From positions 520,442 to 584,441 of the forward strand of contig NZ_KB891831.1 of NCBI RefSeq assembly GCF_000373565.1: a stretch of 64,000 nt of DNA, in the 5' to 3' direction. Below are positions 26,482 to 33,960 of this stretch, in pieces. The position numbers and the translations under genes were made by a program. Under the pieces are notes generated by a model, which saw only the letters and a program-made list of their open reading frames with translations, was not told where the DNA came from and ran no database searches. Each line of letters begins with the position of its first letter. Within the stretch, counting starts at the first letter, position 1. Origin of the DNA: Streptomyces sp. HmicA12. GTDB lineage: Bacteria; Actinomycetota; Actinomycetes; Streptomycetales; Streptomycetaceae.

Positions 26482-26784
<303 letters not shown>

Positions 26785-26857
26785 GGTCCCACCTCATAGT
26801 CCTTCACTCCGGGCCGTGCGGGGCCCGGCTGCCGCGGCCACCGCGACGGGTATAGAT

Positions 26858-26873
26858 GTAACACACATGAAAT
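26858..26873. promoter_or_regulatory. Candidate GlnR box upstream of ureA
   Basis: GTAAC-ACACAT-GAAAT fits the GlnR half-site pattern gTnAC-n6-GaAAc with one mismatch. It lies between tetR and ureA. GlnR control of urease genes is established in S. coelicolor; binding here is inferred. A second half-box 6 bases on is poor. Confidence 0.5.
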
Positions 26874-26982
26874 GCGCGCGATCTTGCGCACCCCGGTTAC
26901 GAAAACCCCTGATGGCGTGGGCTGCAGGCTAGTTGGGCGGAGTTTCAACGACGTTAACCGTCGCTTGACCGAGCCATGGTGA

Positions 26983-27606
26983 TCAGCTGACCTCCCGCAT
27001 GCCCATCAGGCTCCGCAGGCCGGCCTGGAGCGCCTCGGCCGGCACGTCCTTGAAGAGGGCCTGCTGGGCGATGAAACCCTGCACCGCCGCGATCATCGTC
27101 CGCGCGACGGCGTCCGCGTCCGCGTCGGCGGCCATCAGGCCCGCCTCCTGGTAGCCCTCCACGATCGTCACCCAGGACGCGCAGATCCTGGCGTAGCCCT
27201 CCTGGATGGCGGTGGCGAGCGCCGGGTCGCGCAGGGTCTCCGTCCACACCTGGACCATGAGCCGCCCGATGACCGGCATCCCGCCCTCGTCGCGCAGGCC
27301 GGGCCGGAGCCCCTGCACCTGCCGCATGACCTTGTCGACCAGTTCGTGGGGCGGCGAGGGCGGCACCTCCTTGGCCGCCTCCTCGTAGATCGCGCCCACG
27401 TCGTCGAGCACCTCGGTGACGATCGCGTGGATCAGCTCCTCCTTGCCGCGGAAGTAGCGGTAGACCGCCCCGGCGGACAGGCCGACCCCCTTGAGGACGT
27501 CCTGCATCGAGGTGGCATGGAAGCCGTTGCGGGCGAAGCAGAGCGCCGCGCCGTCCAGGATCTGGCGGCGGCGGGCGTCGAGGTGCTCTTGGGATACACG
27601 GGCCAT
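26983..27606 (-). CDS. TetR-family transcriptional regulator
   Basis: The 207-residue product has its helix-turn-helix at about residues 12-58 (RQILDGAALCFARNGF, MQDVLKGVGLSAGAVYRYFRGKEELI), followed by a helical ligand domain. ATG 27606 is chosen as the typical TetR start (MARVSQEHLDARRRQIL); the longer frame runs through the operator region. It is divergent from a membrane-protein gene, and two matching operator-like repeats lie between, so it most likely represses that protein and itself. The inducer is unknown. Confidence 0.87.
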   Translation of the reverse strand: MARVSQEHLDARRRQILDGAALCFARNGFHATSMQDVLKGVGLSAGAVYRYFRGKEELIHAIVTEVLDDVGAIYEEAAKEVPPSPPHELVDKVMRQVQGLRPGLRDEGGMPVIGRLMVQVWTETLRDPALATAIQEGYARICASWVTIVEGYQEAGLMAADADADAVARTMIAAVQGFIAQQALFKDVPAEALQAGLRSLMGMREVS

Positions 27607-27618
27607 GCGCCTCAAGTT

Positions 27619-27696
27619 AAAACGAACATTCATTCTTGACAAGGAGAGAGCCTGGTGGCGAGAGTGGGGGCATCCCATAAAACGAACGGTCATTCT
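27619..27696. promoter_or_regulatory. Two matching TetR operator candidates
   Basis: AAAACGAACATTCATTCT (27619-27636) and AAAACGAACGGTCATTCT (27679-27696) agree at 16 of 18 positions and lie exactly 60 bases apart. Each contains the imperfect dyad GAACGnnCATTC. One is next to the tetR start and the other next to the membrane-protein start. Confidence 0.65.
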
Positions 27697-27729
27697 CTCA
27701 GCCGTCCACGGCTCCCCCAGGGGGAACGC

Positions 27730-28722
27730 ATGTCAGCCCTGACCCGCAAATCCGCCGCGGCGATCCTGCTCGTACCGGTGCTCGCCGCTCTCGCCCTGTG
27801 GGCCTTCGCCTGGCCCGCGGCCCGGACGGCGCCGCGCGATCTGCCGCTCGGTGTCGCCGGGCCCGCCGCCGCCGCCTCCGCGGTGGAGCATCAACTGGCC
27901 GCGCGGGACGGGGCGTTCGAGATACATCGGTACGCCGACGAGGCCGCGGCCCGCGCCGCGATCGAGGACCGGGCCGTATACGGAGCGGTGGTCGCCGGCG
28001 CGGGCGCCCCGAAGCTGCTGACCGCGTCGGCGGCGAGCCCGGTCGTCGCGCAGTTGTTGCAGCAGGCGGTGAGTGCCCAGGCGCCGGCCGGGGCGACGGT
28101 GCGGACCGTCGACGTGGTGCCCGCCCCCGCCGCCGACCCCCGTGGCTCCGCTCTGAGTTCGAGCGTGCTGCCGCTCGCCATCGCGGGAGTCGCGGGCGGT
28201 GCGCTCGTCACGATGCTGCGGCTGCGCGGGGTGCGCGCCGCGCTCACCCTGGTCGGGGCCGCGGCGCTGGTCGGCCTGGCCGGCGCCGCCCTCGCACACA
28301 GCTGGCTCGGCGTGCTGGCGGGTGACTGGTGGGCCGTGGCCGGAGTGCTCGGCCTGTCCTCGCTCGCGGTGGGCGCGACCGTCGCCGGTCTCGCCGCACT
28401 GATCGGACCGGCCGGGATCGGCCTCGGCGCGCTGACGATGGTCCTGCTCGGCAACCCGTTCTCCGGAGTGGCCTCCGCTCCGCAGCTGCTGCCCGAACCG
28501 GTCGGCCTGCTCGGCCAGTTGCTGCCGCCCGGCGCCGGTGGCTCACTGCTGCGCTCGGTCGCCTTCTTCGACGGGGCCCGGGCGGCGACGCCCGCGATCA
28601 CGCTCGCCGCATGGGCGGGACTCGGCCTGCTGGCGGTGCTCGTCGGCGGTCTGCGCGGACGGCGCACGGCTGCGCCGCGGGAGTCGCCCGCCGCCACCCC
28701 GGCGCCGCAGCCGGTGGGCTGA
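27730..28722 (+). CDS. ABC-2-permease-like membrane protein
   Basis: The 330-residue protein has one N-terminal membrane segment (AAAILLVPVLAALALWAFAW), then about 120 extracytoplasmic residues, then five or six membrane segments (about 165-310). This is the topology of ABC-2 type export permeases of the YhgE/Pip-related kind. No ATPase partner is adjacent. The segment ALLGNPFSG-like (VLLGNPFSGVASAPQLLP) near 240-260 and GGSLLRSVAFFDGA resemble that family. ATG 27730 follows AGGGGGAA. It is under the divergent TetR, suggesting stress- or drug-induced expression. Confidence 0.65.
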   Translation: MSALTRKSAAAILLVPVLAALALWAFAWPAARTAPRDLPLGVAGPAAAASAVEHQLAARDGAFEIHRYADEAAARAAIEDRAVYGAVVAGAGAPKLLTASAASPVVAQLLQQAVSAQAPAGATVRTVDVVPAPAADPRGSALSSSVLPLAIAGVAGGALVTMLRLRGVRAALTLVGAAALVGLAGAALAHSWLGVLAGDWWAVAGVLGLSSLAVGATVAGLAALIGPAGIGLGALTMVLLGNPFSGVASAPQLLPEPVGLLGQLLPPGAGGSLLRSVAFFDGARAATPAITLAAWAGLGLLAVLVGGLRGRRTAAPRESPAATPAPQPVG

Positions 28723-28742
28723 ACCTGGCACAGACGCGGACC

Positions 28743-28787
28743 GGCCGCGCATCCCCGCTGTAGCGGACGGGGGTGCGCGGCCTTTTT
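28743..28787 (+). terminator. Intrinsic terminator with U-tract
   Basis: Stem GGCCGCGCA-TCCCCG / CGGGGG-TGCGCGGCC followed by TTTTT (28743-28787), 20 bases after the membrane-protein stop. Confidence 0.75.
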
Positions 28788-28831
28788 GCGCGGCGGCGCG
28801 CGCAAGAAACCTGTGCGCGGAGGGAGTTCGG

Positions 28832-29122
28832 CTACCTGACCTCGGGGCCGCGATGTTCCGCCGCGATCCCGAACCGCTGCTGTTCGCTCGGAGCGGACGA
28901 CAGGGATCCGACCCGGGACACGGAACTGATCACGGGCTCCTCCGCCGGGTCGCCCGGCTTGACCCCCATCGCTTCGAGTCGCTCCAGGTCAGCGGCCGAG
29001 ACGAGGGCGACGAGCGGCTTGCCGTGGCGGGTGACGACGACGCGCTCGCCGCCGTACACCACGCGGTTGATCAATTCGGCGAGCTCTGCCCTGGCTTGCG
29101 TCACCGGAATCTCGTAGGCCAT
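28832..29122 (-). CDS. Phd/YefM-type antitoxin without a toxin neighbour
   Basis: The 96-residue protein has an N-terminal Phd/YefM DNA-binding fold: MAYEIPVTQARAELAELINRV, GGERVVVTRHGKPLVALVS, AADLERLEAMG. It is followed by a flexible tail of about 35 residues where such proteins bind toxins. No RelE/YoeB or Doc toxin lies on either side: the upstream gene is the divergent clpP and the downstream gene is convergent. ATG 29122 matches family N-termini; ATG 29131 is an alternative. Proteins of this family repress their own promoter by binding TGTACA-like palindromes, and such sites are present just upstream. Confidence 0.82.
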   Translation of the reverse strand: MAYEIPVTQARAELAELINRVVYGGERVVVTRHGKPLVALVSAADLERLEAMGVKPGDPAEEPVISSVSRVGSLSSAPSEQQRFGIAAEHRGPEVR

Positions 29123-29130
29123 GCTCCCCA

Positions 29131-29156
29131 TCGTACGTCATGTACGTCCTGTACAT
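29131..29156. promoter_or_regulatory. Phased GTAC repeats, candidate antitoxin operator
   Basis: GTAC recurs at 29133, 29142 and 29151, a 9-base period, within CGTACG, TGTACG and TGTACA. The last two form the dyad ATGTAC-GTCCT-GTACAT. YefM operators are known for a TGTACA core. The site lies between the antitoxin and clpP starts. Confidence 0.55.
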
Positions 29157-29205
29157 TTTTGACAGAGACGGCGCCCAGAGCGTCCGTATCGCCATTGGAG
29201 GCACC

Positions 29206-29841
29206 ATGACCCGCCCGTCCGGCCGTTATGTCCTGCCCGAGTTCACCGAGCGCACCACGTCGGGACAGCGCACGCTCGATCCGTACTCCAAGCTCCTGGA
29301 GGAGCGCATCGTCTTCCTCGGGACGCCGATCGACGACACGTCGGCCAACGACGTGATGGCGCAGTTCATGCACCTCGAGTACACGGCGCCCGACCGGGAC
29401 ATCTCGCTGTACATCAACTCCCCCGGCGGCTCGTTCAGCGCGATGACGGCGATCTACGACACGATGCAGTACGTCAGTTGTGAGGTGGAGACGACCTGTC
29501 TGGGGCAGGCCGCGTCCGTCGCCGCCGTGCTGCTGGCCGCCGGGACACCGGGCAAGCGGTCGATGCTGCCCGGGGCACGTGTGGTGCTCGACCAGCCCTC
29601 TCTGCCCGAGCCGGCCCAGGGCCAGCCCACCGATCTGGAGATCCAGGCCCGCGAAATGGTGCGCATGCGCGAGCAGTTGGAGGAGCTGCTCGCCGAGCAC
29701 TCGGGCCGGTCGAAGGAACAGGTCGGCGCCGACATCGAGCGGGACACCGTACTCACCGCCCAACAGGCCCTGGAGTACGGCCTGGTGGACGGGGTCATAC
29801 AGAGCCGCAAGAGCACGCTCGGCGTCCCGGGTTCGAGGTGA
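29206..29841 (+). CDS. clpP: ClpP-family protein with altered catalytic triad
   Basis: The 211-residue protein has the ClpP fold: YINSPGGSFSAMTAIYDTMQ, then the nucleophile Ser104 in GQAASVAA and the acidic residue Asp180 in IERDTVLTAQQALEYGLVDG. The catalytic His, normally in the motif IHQP, is replaced by Asp129 (VVLDQPS). The surrounding sequence aligns without a gap, so this is a substitution. The protein may therefore be a weak or inactive protease subunit that works by mixing with other ClpP proteins. ATG 29206 has GGAGG 5 bases upstream. A small gene follows within 10 bases. Sequence rules out a sequencing frameshift but not a point error. Confidence 0.87.
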   Translation: MTRPSGRYVLPEFTERTTSGQRTLDPYSKLLEERIVFLGTPIDDTSANDVMAQFMHLEYTAPDRDISLYINSPGGSFSAMTAIYDTMQYVSCEVETTCLGQAASVAAVLLAAGTPGKRSMLPGARVVLDQPSLPEPAQGQPTDLEIQAREMVRMREQLEELLAEHSGRSKEQVGADIERDTVLTAQQALEYGLVDGVIQSRKSTLGVPGSR

Positions 29842-29848
29842 GGTGCCC

Positions 29849-30157
29849 GTGTATCCACCGGAACTCCCGCCACTGCCCGCGCTGACCCGCGCCGAGGGCG
29901 ATTTCGTGGACAGCTATCTGGCGGTGATCGATCTGCTCGCGCGCATCAATCCGGCCCGGGGGGACGACACCTATCGGGGACTGCGGGCCGCCCAGGCGCT
30001 CGTCAGCCGGGCCTCGGCCCTGCGGGACGCCCTGACGCTGATGCACCAGCGGGGCGAGCGCGAGGTGCACGCGGCAACCCTCGCCCGGGCGCTGCGCGTC
30101 CTCGACGGCGAGAGGCGGACACAGAGGGTCACATTGCCACCAGAAACCGTCGGCTAG
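29849..30157 (+). CDS. Small helical protein co-transcribed with clpP
   Basis: The product is 102 residues from GTG 29849 (AGGTGAGG 6 bases upstream; GTG 29843 is an alternative). After a Pro-rich start (YPPELPPLPALTRAE) the sequence is helical (DSYLAVIDLLARIN, GLRAAQALVSRASALRDALTLMHQ, AATLARALRVLDGER). The gene starts within 10 bases of the clpP stop, so the products are made together. No family is recognised. An adaptor or regulator of the ClpP protein is one possibility, based on position only. Confidence 0.65.
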   Translation: MYPPELPPLPALTRAEGDFVDSYLAVIDLLARINPARGDDTYRGLRAAQALVSRASALRDALTLMHQRGEREVHAATLARALRVLDGERRTQRVTLPPETVG

Positions 30158-30165
30158 CGATCAGT

Positions 30166-30378
30166 TCACGTTCCCAGATGCTCGCCCGGCGTCGAGTCGT
30201 CCGCTTCGGCCTTGAAACGGCCCAGATGGTGTACCCCCGGATGGCGTAGACGATCGTAGGTCAAGAAGCCCGTCAGAGTTGCGCAGCGACGGTACGCGCG
30301 CGCCGGAATTTCCTGTTCCGCCCCTGGTGCGGGCGTCGTCGGGCGTGGCCGCCGGGGTTCGAAAGCCGCACTGTCCAC
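30166..30378 (-). CDS. Small hypothetical protein
   Basis: A 70-residue frame opens at GTG 30378. The centre (IPARAYRRCATLTGFLTYDRLRHPGVHHLGRF) reads like a conserved small Streptomyces protein, and I recall similar sequences. The ribosome binding site is poor, and an overlapping second frame on the same strand makes the assignment uncertain. It is antisense to, and beyond, the clpP operon end and upstream of the riboswitch. Confidence 0.4.
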   Translation of the reverse strand: MDSAAFEPRRPRPTTPAPGAEQEIPARAYRRCATLTGFLTYDRLRHPGVHHLGRFKAEADDSTPGEHLGT

Positions 30379-30470
30379 CTGAACGGGTCAAGCGTGAGGA
30401 GCCTCACTTACCGCCGGTTCAGCTCGGTTTTCGCGACACCCGTGCGTGAAGATCCCTTCCGACGACAAGC

Positions 30471-30489
30471 CCCCGCCACCGCGGCGGGG
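30471..30489. other. Hairpin upstream of the riboswitch
   Basis: CCCCGCC / GGCGGGG with loop ACCGC, a 7-bp perfect stem ahead of the leader RNA. It may terminate read-through from upstream or be part of the leader. The stretch 30379-30470 shows nothing else recognisable. Confidence 0.4.
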
Positions 30490-30535
30490 CGGTCCGTGCG
30501 GACGCCGAGTCCTGCCGCCGCCCGGATGTCAGGTC

Positions 30536-30690
30536 GACAGGAGTGGTTCGGCAGGAGTGGAGGACCCAGGCACGACGGGTCGCCGCAGCACCCGCTGCGA
30601 GCGGCCCTTGGGGTGAAGCCGCACCACGCGGCCGGGCAACTTCGCCAGCCCGAACCCGACAGGTCATCCTTCGCAGGCGGCTGACGAAGG
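30536..30690 (+). ncRNA. ydaO/yuaA-type riboswitch (cyclic di-AMP)
   Basis: The leader directly before the NlpC/P60 gene carries the conserved blocks of this class: GGAGGACCCAGGCACGACGG, CCTTGGGGTGAAGCCGC, GGCCGGGCAACTTCGCC and CCCGAACCCGACAGG. The same RNA precedes resuscitation and cell-wall hydrolase genes in Streptomyces (for example rpfA), where c-di-AMP lowers expression. Ends are approximate. The fold was recognised by eye, not computed. Confidence 0.78.
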
Positions 30691-30697
30691 GTTGCGC

Positions 30698-31171
30698 ATG
30701 ACTGCGCTCGATCGTGTTCCCTCGCTGCTGACACGGGCCGGCACCGCCTCGGTCCTGACCCTCGCCGTCGCGGGAGCCGGGCTCATGGTGCCCGGCGCCG
30801 CGCCGGAGGCGTCGGCGGCCGCGACCTCGACCAAGGCACTTCAGGTCGCGGCATCGAAGAAGGGATCGCCGTACAAGTGGGGCGCCACGGGACCGCACCG
30901 GTTCGACTGCTCGGGCCTGACGCTCTACTCGTTCAAGCGGGCGGGCAAGAAGCTGCCCCGCACCGCCGCGCAGCAGTACAACAAGACCCGTCATGTCTCC
31001 GCGTCCGGTCGTAAGCGCGGTGACCTGGTGTTCTTCCACTCGGGCCGAAGCGTCTACCACGTCGGGATCTACGCCGGGAAGGGGCGGATCTGGCACTCCC
31101 CCAAGACCGGTGACGTGGTGAAGCTGCAGAAGATCTGGACCAAGAGCGTCTGGTACGGCCGGGTGCGCTGA
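30698..31171 (+). CDS. Secreted NlpC/P60 cell-wall hydrolase
   Basis: The 157-residue protein has a signal peptide (1-41, ending EASA-A) and one NlpC/P60 domain. The catalytic residues are Cys71 (RFDCSGLTLYSF), His121 (YHVGIYAG) and a third polar residue at His133 (IWHSPKTG). Such enzymes cut D-gamma-glutamyl-diaminopimelate or related peptide links in peptidoglycan. It lacks a separate cell-wall-binding domain, so it is a minimal form. ATG 30698 follows GAAGGG; TTG 30692 is an alternative. A c-di-AMP riboswitch upstream ties expression to wall and osmotic status. Confidence 0.9.
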   Translation: MTALDRVPSLLTRAGTASVLTLAVAGAGLMVPGAAPEASAAATSTKALQVAASKKGSPYKWGATGPHRFDCSGLTLYSFKRAGKKLPRTAAQQYNKTRHVSASGRKRGDLVFFHSGRSVYHVGIYAGKGRIWHSPKTGDVVKLQKIWTKSVWYGRVR

Positions 31172-31188
31172 CGCCCCTGTCGACCGGC

Positions 31189-31226
31189 TCGTGGGGACGG
31201 GCCGGGCGCCCGGCCCGTCCCCACGA
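31189..31226. terminator. Loopless 19-bp palindrome, terminator
   Basis: The half CGTGGGGACGGGCCGGGC (31190-31207) is followed directly by its exact reverse complement (31208-31225), plus one more pair outside. It is 18 bases after the hydrolase stop. Confidence 0.7.
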
Positions 31227-31269
31227 ACAGAATGCGGCTCGAACGCCCGTCACTGGATACTCGGGAGGT

Positions 31270-31788
31270 ATGAACGAGCGGAACGAAACACGTCTGGAAC
31301 GTGCCGACCGGAACTTCGGCGAGTTGCTCCAGGAACTCCGCGTCATCCAGACCGGAGTGCAGTTTCTGTTCGCCTTTCTCCTCACGCTCGCGTTCACCCA
31401 GCGCTTTCCTTCGCTCGACACGACGCAGCGCGCCACGTATCTGACGACGCTGCTGCTCACGGTCGTCGCGGCCGCGCTGTTCACCGCTCCCGCCGCCGTG
31501 CACCGGGTCCTCTTCCATTTGGGGGCCAAGGAGCAGATCGTGCGGGTCTCGTCGCGGCTGGCCGCCTACGGGATGACCGCGCTCGTCCTCGCGCTGACCG
31601 GGTCGGTGCTGCTCGTCGTCGATGTGACGGTCGGCAGGGGCGGCGGCATCGCGGCGGGCGCCGGGACGTTCGTGGTGTGCGCGGGATTGTGGGGACTACT
31701 GCCCCGTCTGCTGCGCCACAGCCTCCTCAGGCGACCAACGGCTCCAGCAGCAGAACAAGAGCCAGCGTCACCAGAGCGCCGCCCGTGA
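31270..31788 (+). CDS. DUF6328-like four-helix membrane protein
   Basis: The 172-residue protein has a hydrophilic N-terminus (MNERNETRLERADRNFGELLQELRV) followed by four hydrophobic segments (about 28-45, 58-75, 98-118, 124-142) and a charged tail. The N-terminal block looks like that of a widespread actinobacterial family annotated DUF6328, as I remember it; its role is unknown. Its last 62 bases overlap the convergent LysE-family gene. Confidence 0.65.
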   Translation: MNERNETRLERADRNFGELLQELRVIQTGVQFLFAFLLTLAFTQRFPSLDTTQRATYLTTLLLTVVAAALFTAPAAVHRVLFHLGAKEQIVRVSSRLAAYGMTALVLALTGSVLLVVDVTVGRGGGIAAGAGTFVVCAGLWGLLPRLLRHSLLRRPTAPAAEQEPASPERRP

Positions 31789-32344
31789 CGGCCTCCAGGG
31801 CGCGCGCCGTGCGCGGCCGGCGCAACCACCGGCCCAGCCGGTCCACGAGCAGGGCCACGGCGGGGAACCAGAGCAGCGCGAACGCGACCACGATCGCCGA
31901 GAGGATCGCCGTGCGCGGCAGCGCGGGGCTGCCCGCCGGGACGAACTGCGGCAGGACGCTGAGGAACGTGATCGGCGCCTTCGGGTTGAGCGTGTTGGTG
32001 AGGAAGCCCTGGCGCAGCGCACCCCCCGTCGGCACCGGGACCTCGCCCTGCTCGGCGCGCGGCCGCGACGCCGATCGCAGGGTCCGCGCCCCGAGGTACA
32101 GCACGTAGACACCGCCCGCGAGTTGGAGTGCGCGGAACAGCGCGGGGACCGCGGTGAGGACGGCGGCGACCCCGGCGACGGCGAGGGCGGTGTGGACGAG
32201 CAGGCCGCCCGCGATGCCGAGCGCGCAGGCGACCCCTGCCCGGCGCGAGACGAGCGAGTTGCGTACGACGACGGTGAAGTCGGCGCCGGGCAGGGCCACC
32301 ATGCCCGCGGCGACGCCGGTGAAGGCGACCAGTTGAGCGTCCAT
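31727..32344 (-). CDS. LysE/RhtB-family amino acid exporter
   Basis: The 205-residue inner-membrane protein has six predicted segments. The N-terminus (AAGMVALPGADFTVVVRNSL) and FLTNTLNPKAPITFLSVLPQF are hallmark LysE/RhtB blocks. It should export an amino acid or derivative by proton exchange. It is divergent from a LysR gene across about 100 bases, the standard arrangement for this exporter class. The 3' end overlaps the convergent membrane protein gene by 62 bases. Confidence 0.87.
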   Translation of the reverse strand: MDAQLVAFTGVAAGMVALPGADFTVVVRNSLVSRRAGVACALGIAGGLLVHTALAVAGVAAVLTAVPALFRALQLAGGVYVLYLGARTLRSASRPRAEQGEVPVPTGGALRQGFLTNTLNPKAPITFLSVLPQFVPAGSPALPRTAILSAIVVAFALLWFPAVALLVDRLGRWLRRPRTARALEAVTGGALVTLALVLLLEPLVA

Positions 32345-32445
32345 GCCCGCCAGCCTGCCCGAGCCGGGCCTTAGGCAGGTATGTGCAATATCCTGGGTCT
32401 GCCCAAAGCATCGCTTAACCCCTGACCGGGCTCCGGAGGCCGTTC

Positions 32446-33366
32446 ATGTACGACCCGACGCGGCTCGCCGCCCTGGTGGCGGTCGCCGAGGCCGGGTCGA
32501 TCACCCGGGCCGCGCGACGACTCGGCTACACGGCCCCCGCGCTGTCGCAGCAGCTCGCGAAGCTGGAGCGGGAGGCGGGCGCCGCGCTCCTCGTGCGCCA
32601 CCACAAGGGCACCCGGCTGACCGGCGCGGGCGAGCTGCTCGTGGTCACGGCCCGGCGGGTGCTCGACGAGATGGAGCGGGCGCGGCACGACCTGGCACGC
32701 CTCGCGGGCCTGTCGGGCGGGCGCCTGCGGCTCGGGACGTTCACGACGGCGGGGATGCATCTGCTGCCGCCCGCGCTGACCGCGTTCCGCCGCGCGCATC
32801 CCGATGTGCGGCTGACGGTCGCGGGGTACGAGCCGCCGCACGGTATCGCGGCGGTGGCGGCGGGCGAGGTGGACGTGGCGCTCACGCACGCGTACGAGCC
32901 CGCGGAACCGGTTCCGGTGCCGGCCTCGGTGGTCCAGGAGCCGCTACTTGTCGAGGAGTTGGTGCTCGTGACCGCTCCGGGGCACGCGCTGACCGCCGGG
33001 ACGGCGGGGGCGGCGAGGCTGCCGCTGACGGAGCTCGCGGGGCAGCCGTTGATCAGCATGGCGCCGACGCATCCGCCGCGTCAGGGGGTGGAGTCGGCTC
33101 TCACGCGGGCCGGGGCCACACCGTCCGTGCTGGTGGCGACGCCGGGTTACGCACTGGTGTGCGCGCTGGTGAGTGCGGGGCTCGGTCTGGCGGTGGTGCC
33201 GGACATGGTGGCGCGGACCTCCGCGACACCGGTGGGCGTGCGACGCCTCGACCCCGGTGATCTGCGGCGCACGATCTCGGTGGTGCACCGGGCCGACGAG
33301 GCGAACCCGGCCGTGGACGGCTTCCGCGCCCTGCTGCGCGGCGCGTTCGGCAGGCCGTCCGAGTGA
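32446..33366 (+). CDS. LysR-family transcriptional regulator
   Basis: The 306-residue protein has a winged helix at residues 1-62 (LAALVAVAEAGSITRAARRLGYTAPALSQQLAKLE) and a periplasmic-binding-like effector domain. It is divergent from the LysE-family exporter, which it probably activates when the exported amino acid accumulates. The 101-base gap between them contains TGGGTCTGCCCA, a small dyad near its start. The ligand is unknown. Confidence 0.87.
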   Translation: MYDPTRLAALVAVAEAGSITRAARRLGYTAPALSQQLAKLEREAGAALLVRHHKGTRLTGAGELLVVTARRVLDEMERARHDLARLAGLSGGRLRLGTFTTAGMHLLPPALTAFRRAHPDVRLTVAGYEPPHGIAAVAAGEVDVALTHAYEPAEPVPVPASVVQEPLLVEELVLVTAPGHALTAGTAGAARLPLTELAGQPLISMAPTHPPRQGVESALTRAGATPSVLVATPGYALVCALVSAGLGLAVVPDMVARTSATPVGVRRLDPGDLRRTISVVHRADEANPAVDGFRALLRGAFGRPSE

Positions 33367-33373
33367 CGGGCTC

Positions 33374-33832
33374 TCAGACGGCTGACGCGGGGCGTCCGTT
33401 GCCCTCGACGACGGGGGCGTTCCAGGGCAGCGCGATCCACACGGTCTTGCCGCCCTCGGGGGTCGGGCTGACCGAGAGTCTGCCGCCGCACTCCGCGGTG
33501 AGGCAGCGGATGATGACCATGCCGCGCCCGTTGTCCTGCTGGACGGCGGCGGGCAGTCGCCTGGGGTAGCGGGGGTGGCTGTCGGTGACGCCGATCCGCA
33601 GTCGCTCGTCCCGTTCGAGCTCCACGTCGACGGTGAAGGTGGGTGACTGCCCGAGGGTGTGCTGCACCGCGTTCGTCGCGAGTTCGGAGACGATCAGGCG
33701 GACGGTGTCGGCGGCGTCGGTGTCACCGGGCATGCCCCACTCCCTCAGGACGTTGCTCACGTACCTACGGGCCGCGGAGACCGAGGCGGGATCGCTCGGC
33801 AGTGTGACGGATGCTTCCAGGTGGTCGGCCAT
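33374..33832 (-). CDS. ATP-binding regulatory protein (RsbW/AbaA-like HATPase)
   Basis: The 152-residue single-domain GHKL ATPase has an N-box (SELATNAVQHT) and G1/G2 boxes (DNGRGMVIIRCLT, GGKTVWIALP). There is no sensor or dimerisation domain, so it resembles anti-sigma-factor kinases of the RsbW type. Such genes sit next to WhiJ-like and DUF397 genes in Streptomyces. A modest one-domain protein, it lies divergent from the xre/DUF397 pair across 284 bases, and the three probably form one regulatory module. Confidence 0.8.
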   Translation of the reverse strand: MADHLEASVTLPSDPASVSAARRYVSNVLREWGMPGDTDAADTVRLIVSELATNAVQHTLGQSPTFTVDVELERDERLRIGVTDSHPRYPRRLPAAVQQDNGRGMVIIRCLTAECGGRLSVSPTPEGGKTVWIALPWNAPVVEGNGRPASAV

Positions 33833-33960
33833 GACGACGTCGTCCCTTTCCCGCCGGGGTCACTTGTCCGCCCGCCGCGGATCGCTCACGTACCGGCCCC
33901 GGCCGCTGCTTCGCGCCAGACTGCCACTTGTACAGGCTCCTGTGGTGGCGATCCCCCAAG

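Noticed and set aside
32446..33366. LysR gene as regulator of the WhiJ-like cluster
   Set aside because: It is divergent from the LysE exporter, its usual partner, and separated from the ATPase gene by convergent orientation.
33939..33952. Dyad around TTGTACAGGCTCCTGTGG region as an operator
   Set aside because: Only a short imperfect inverted match (CCAC/GTGG) could be read. It is too weak to report beside the clear ATATGCATAT palindrome.
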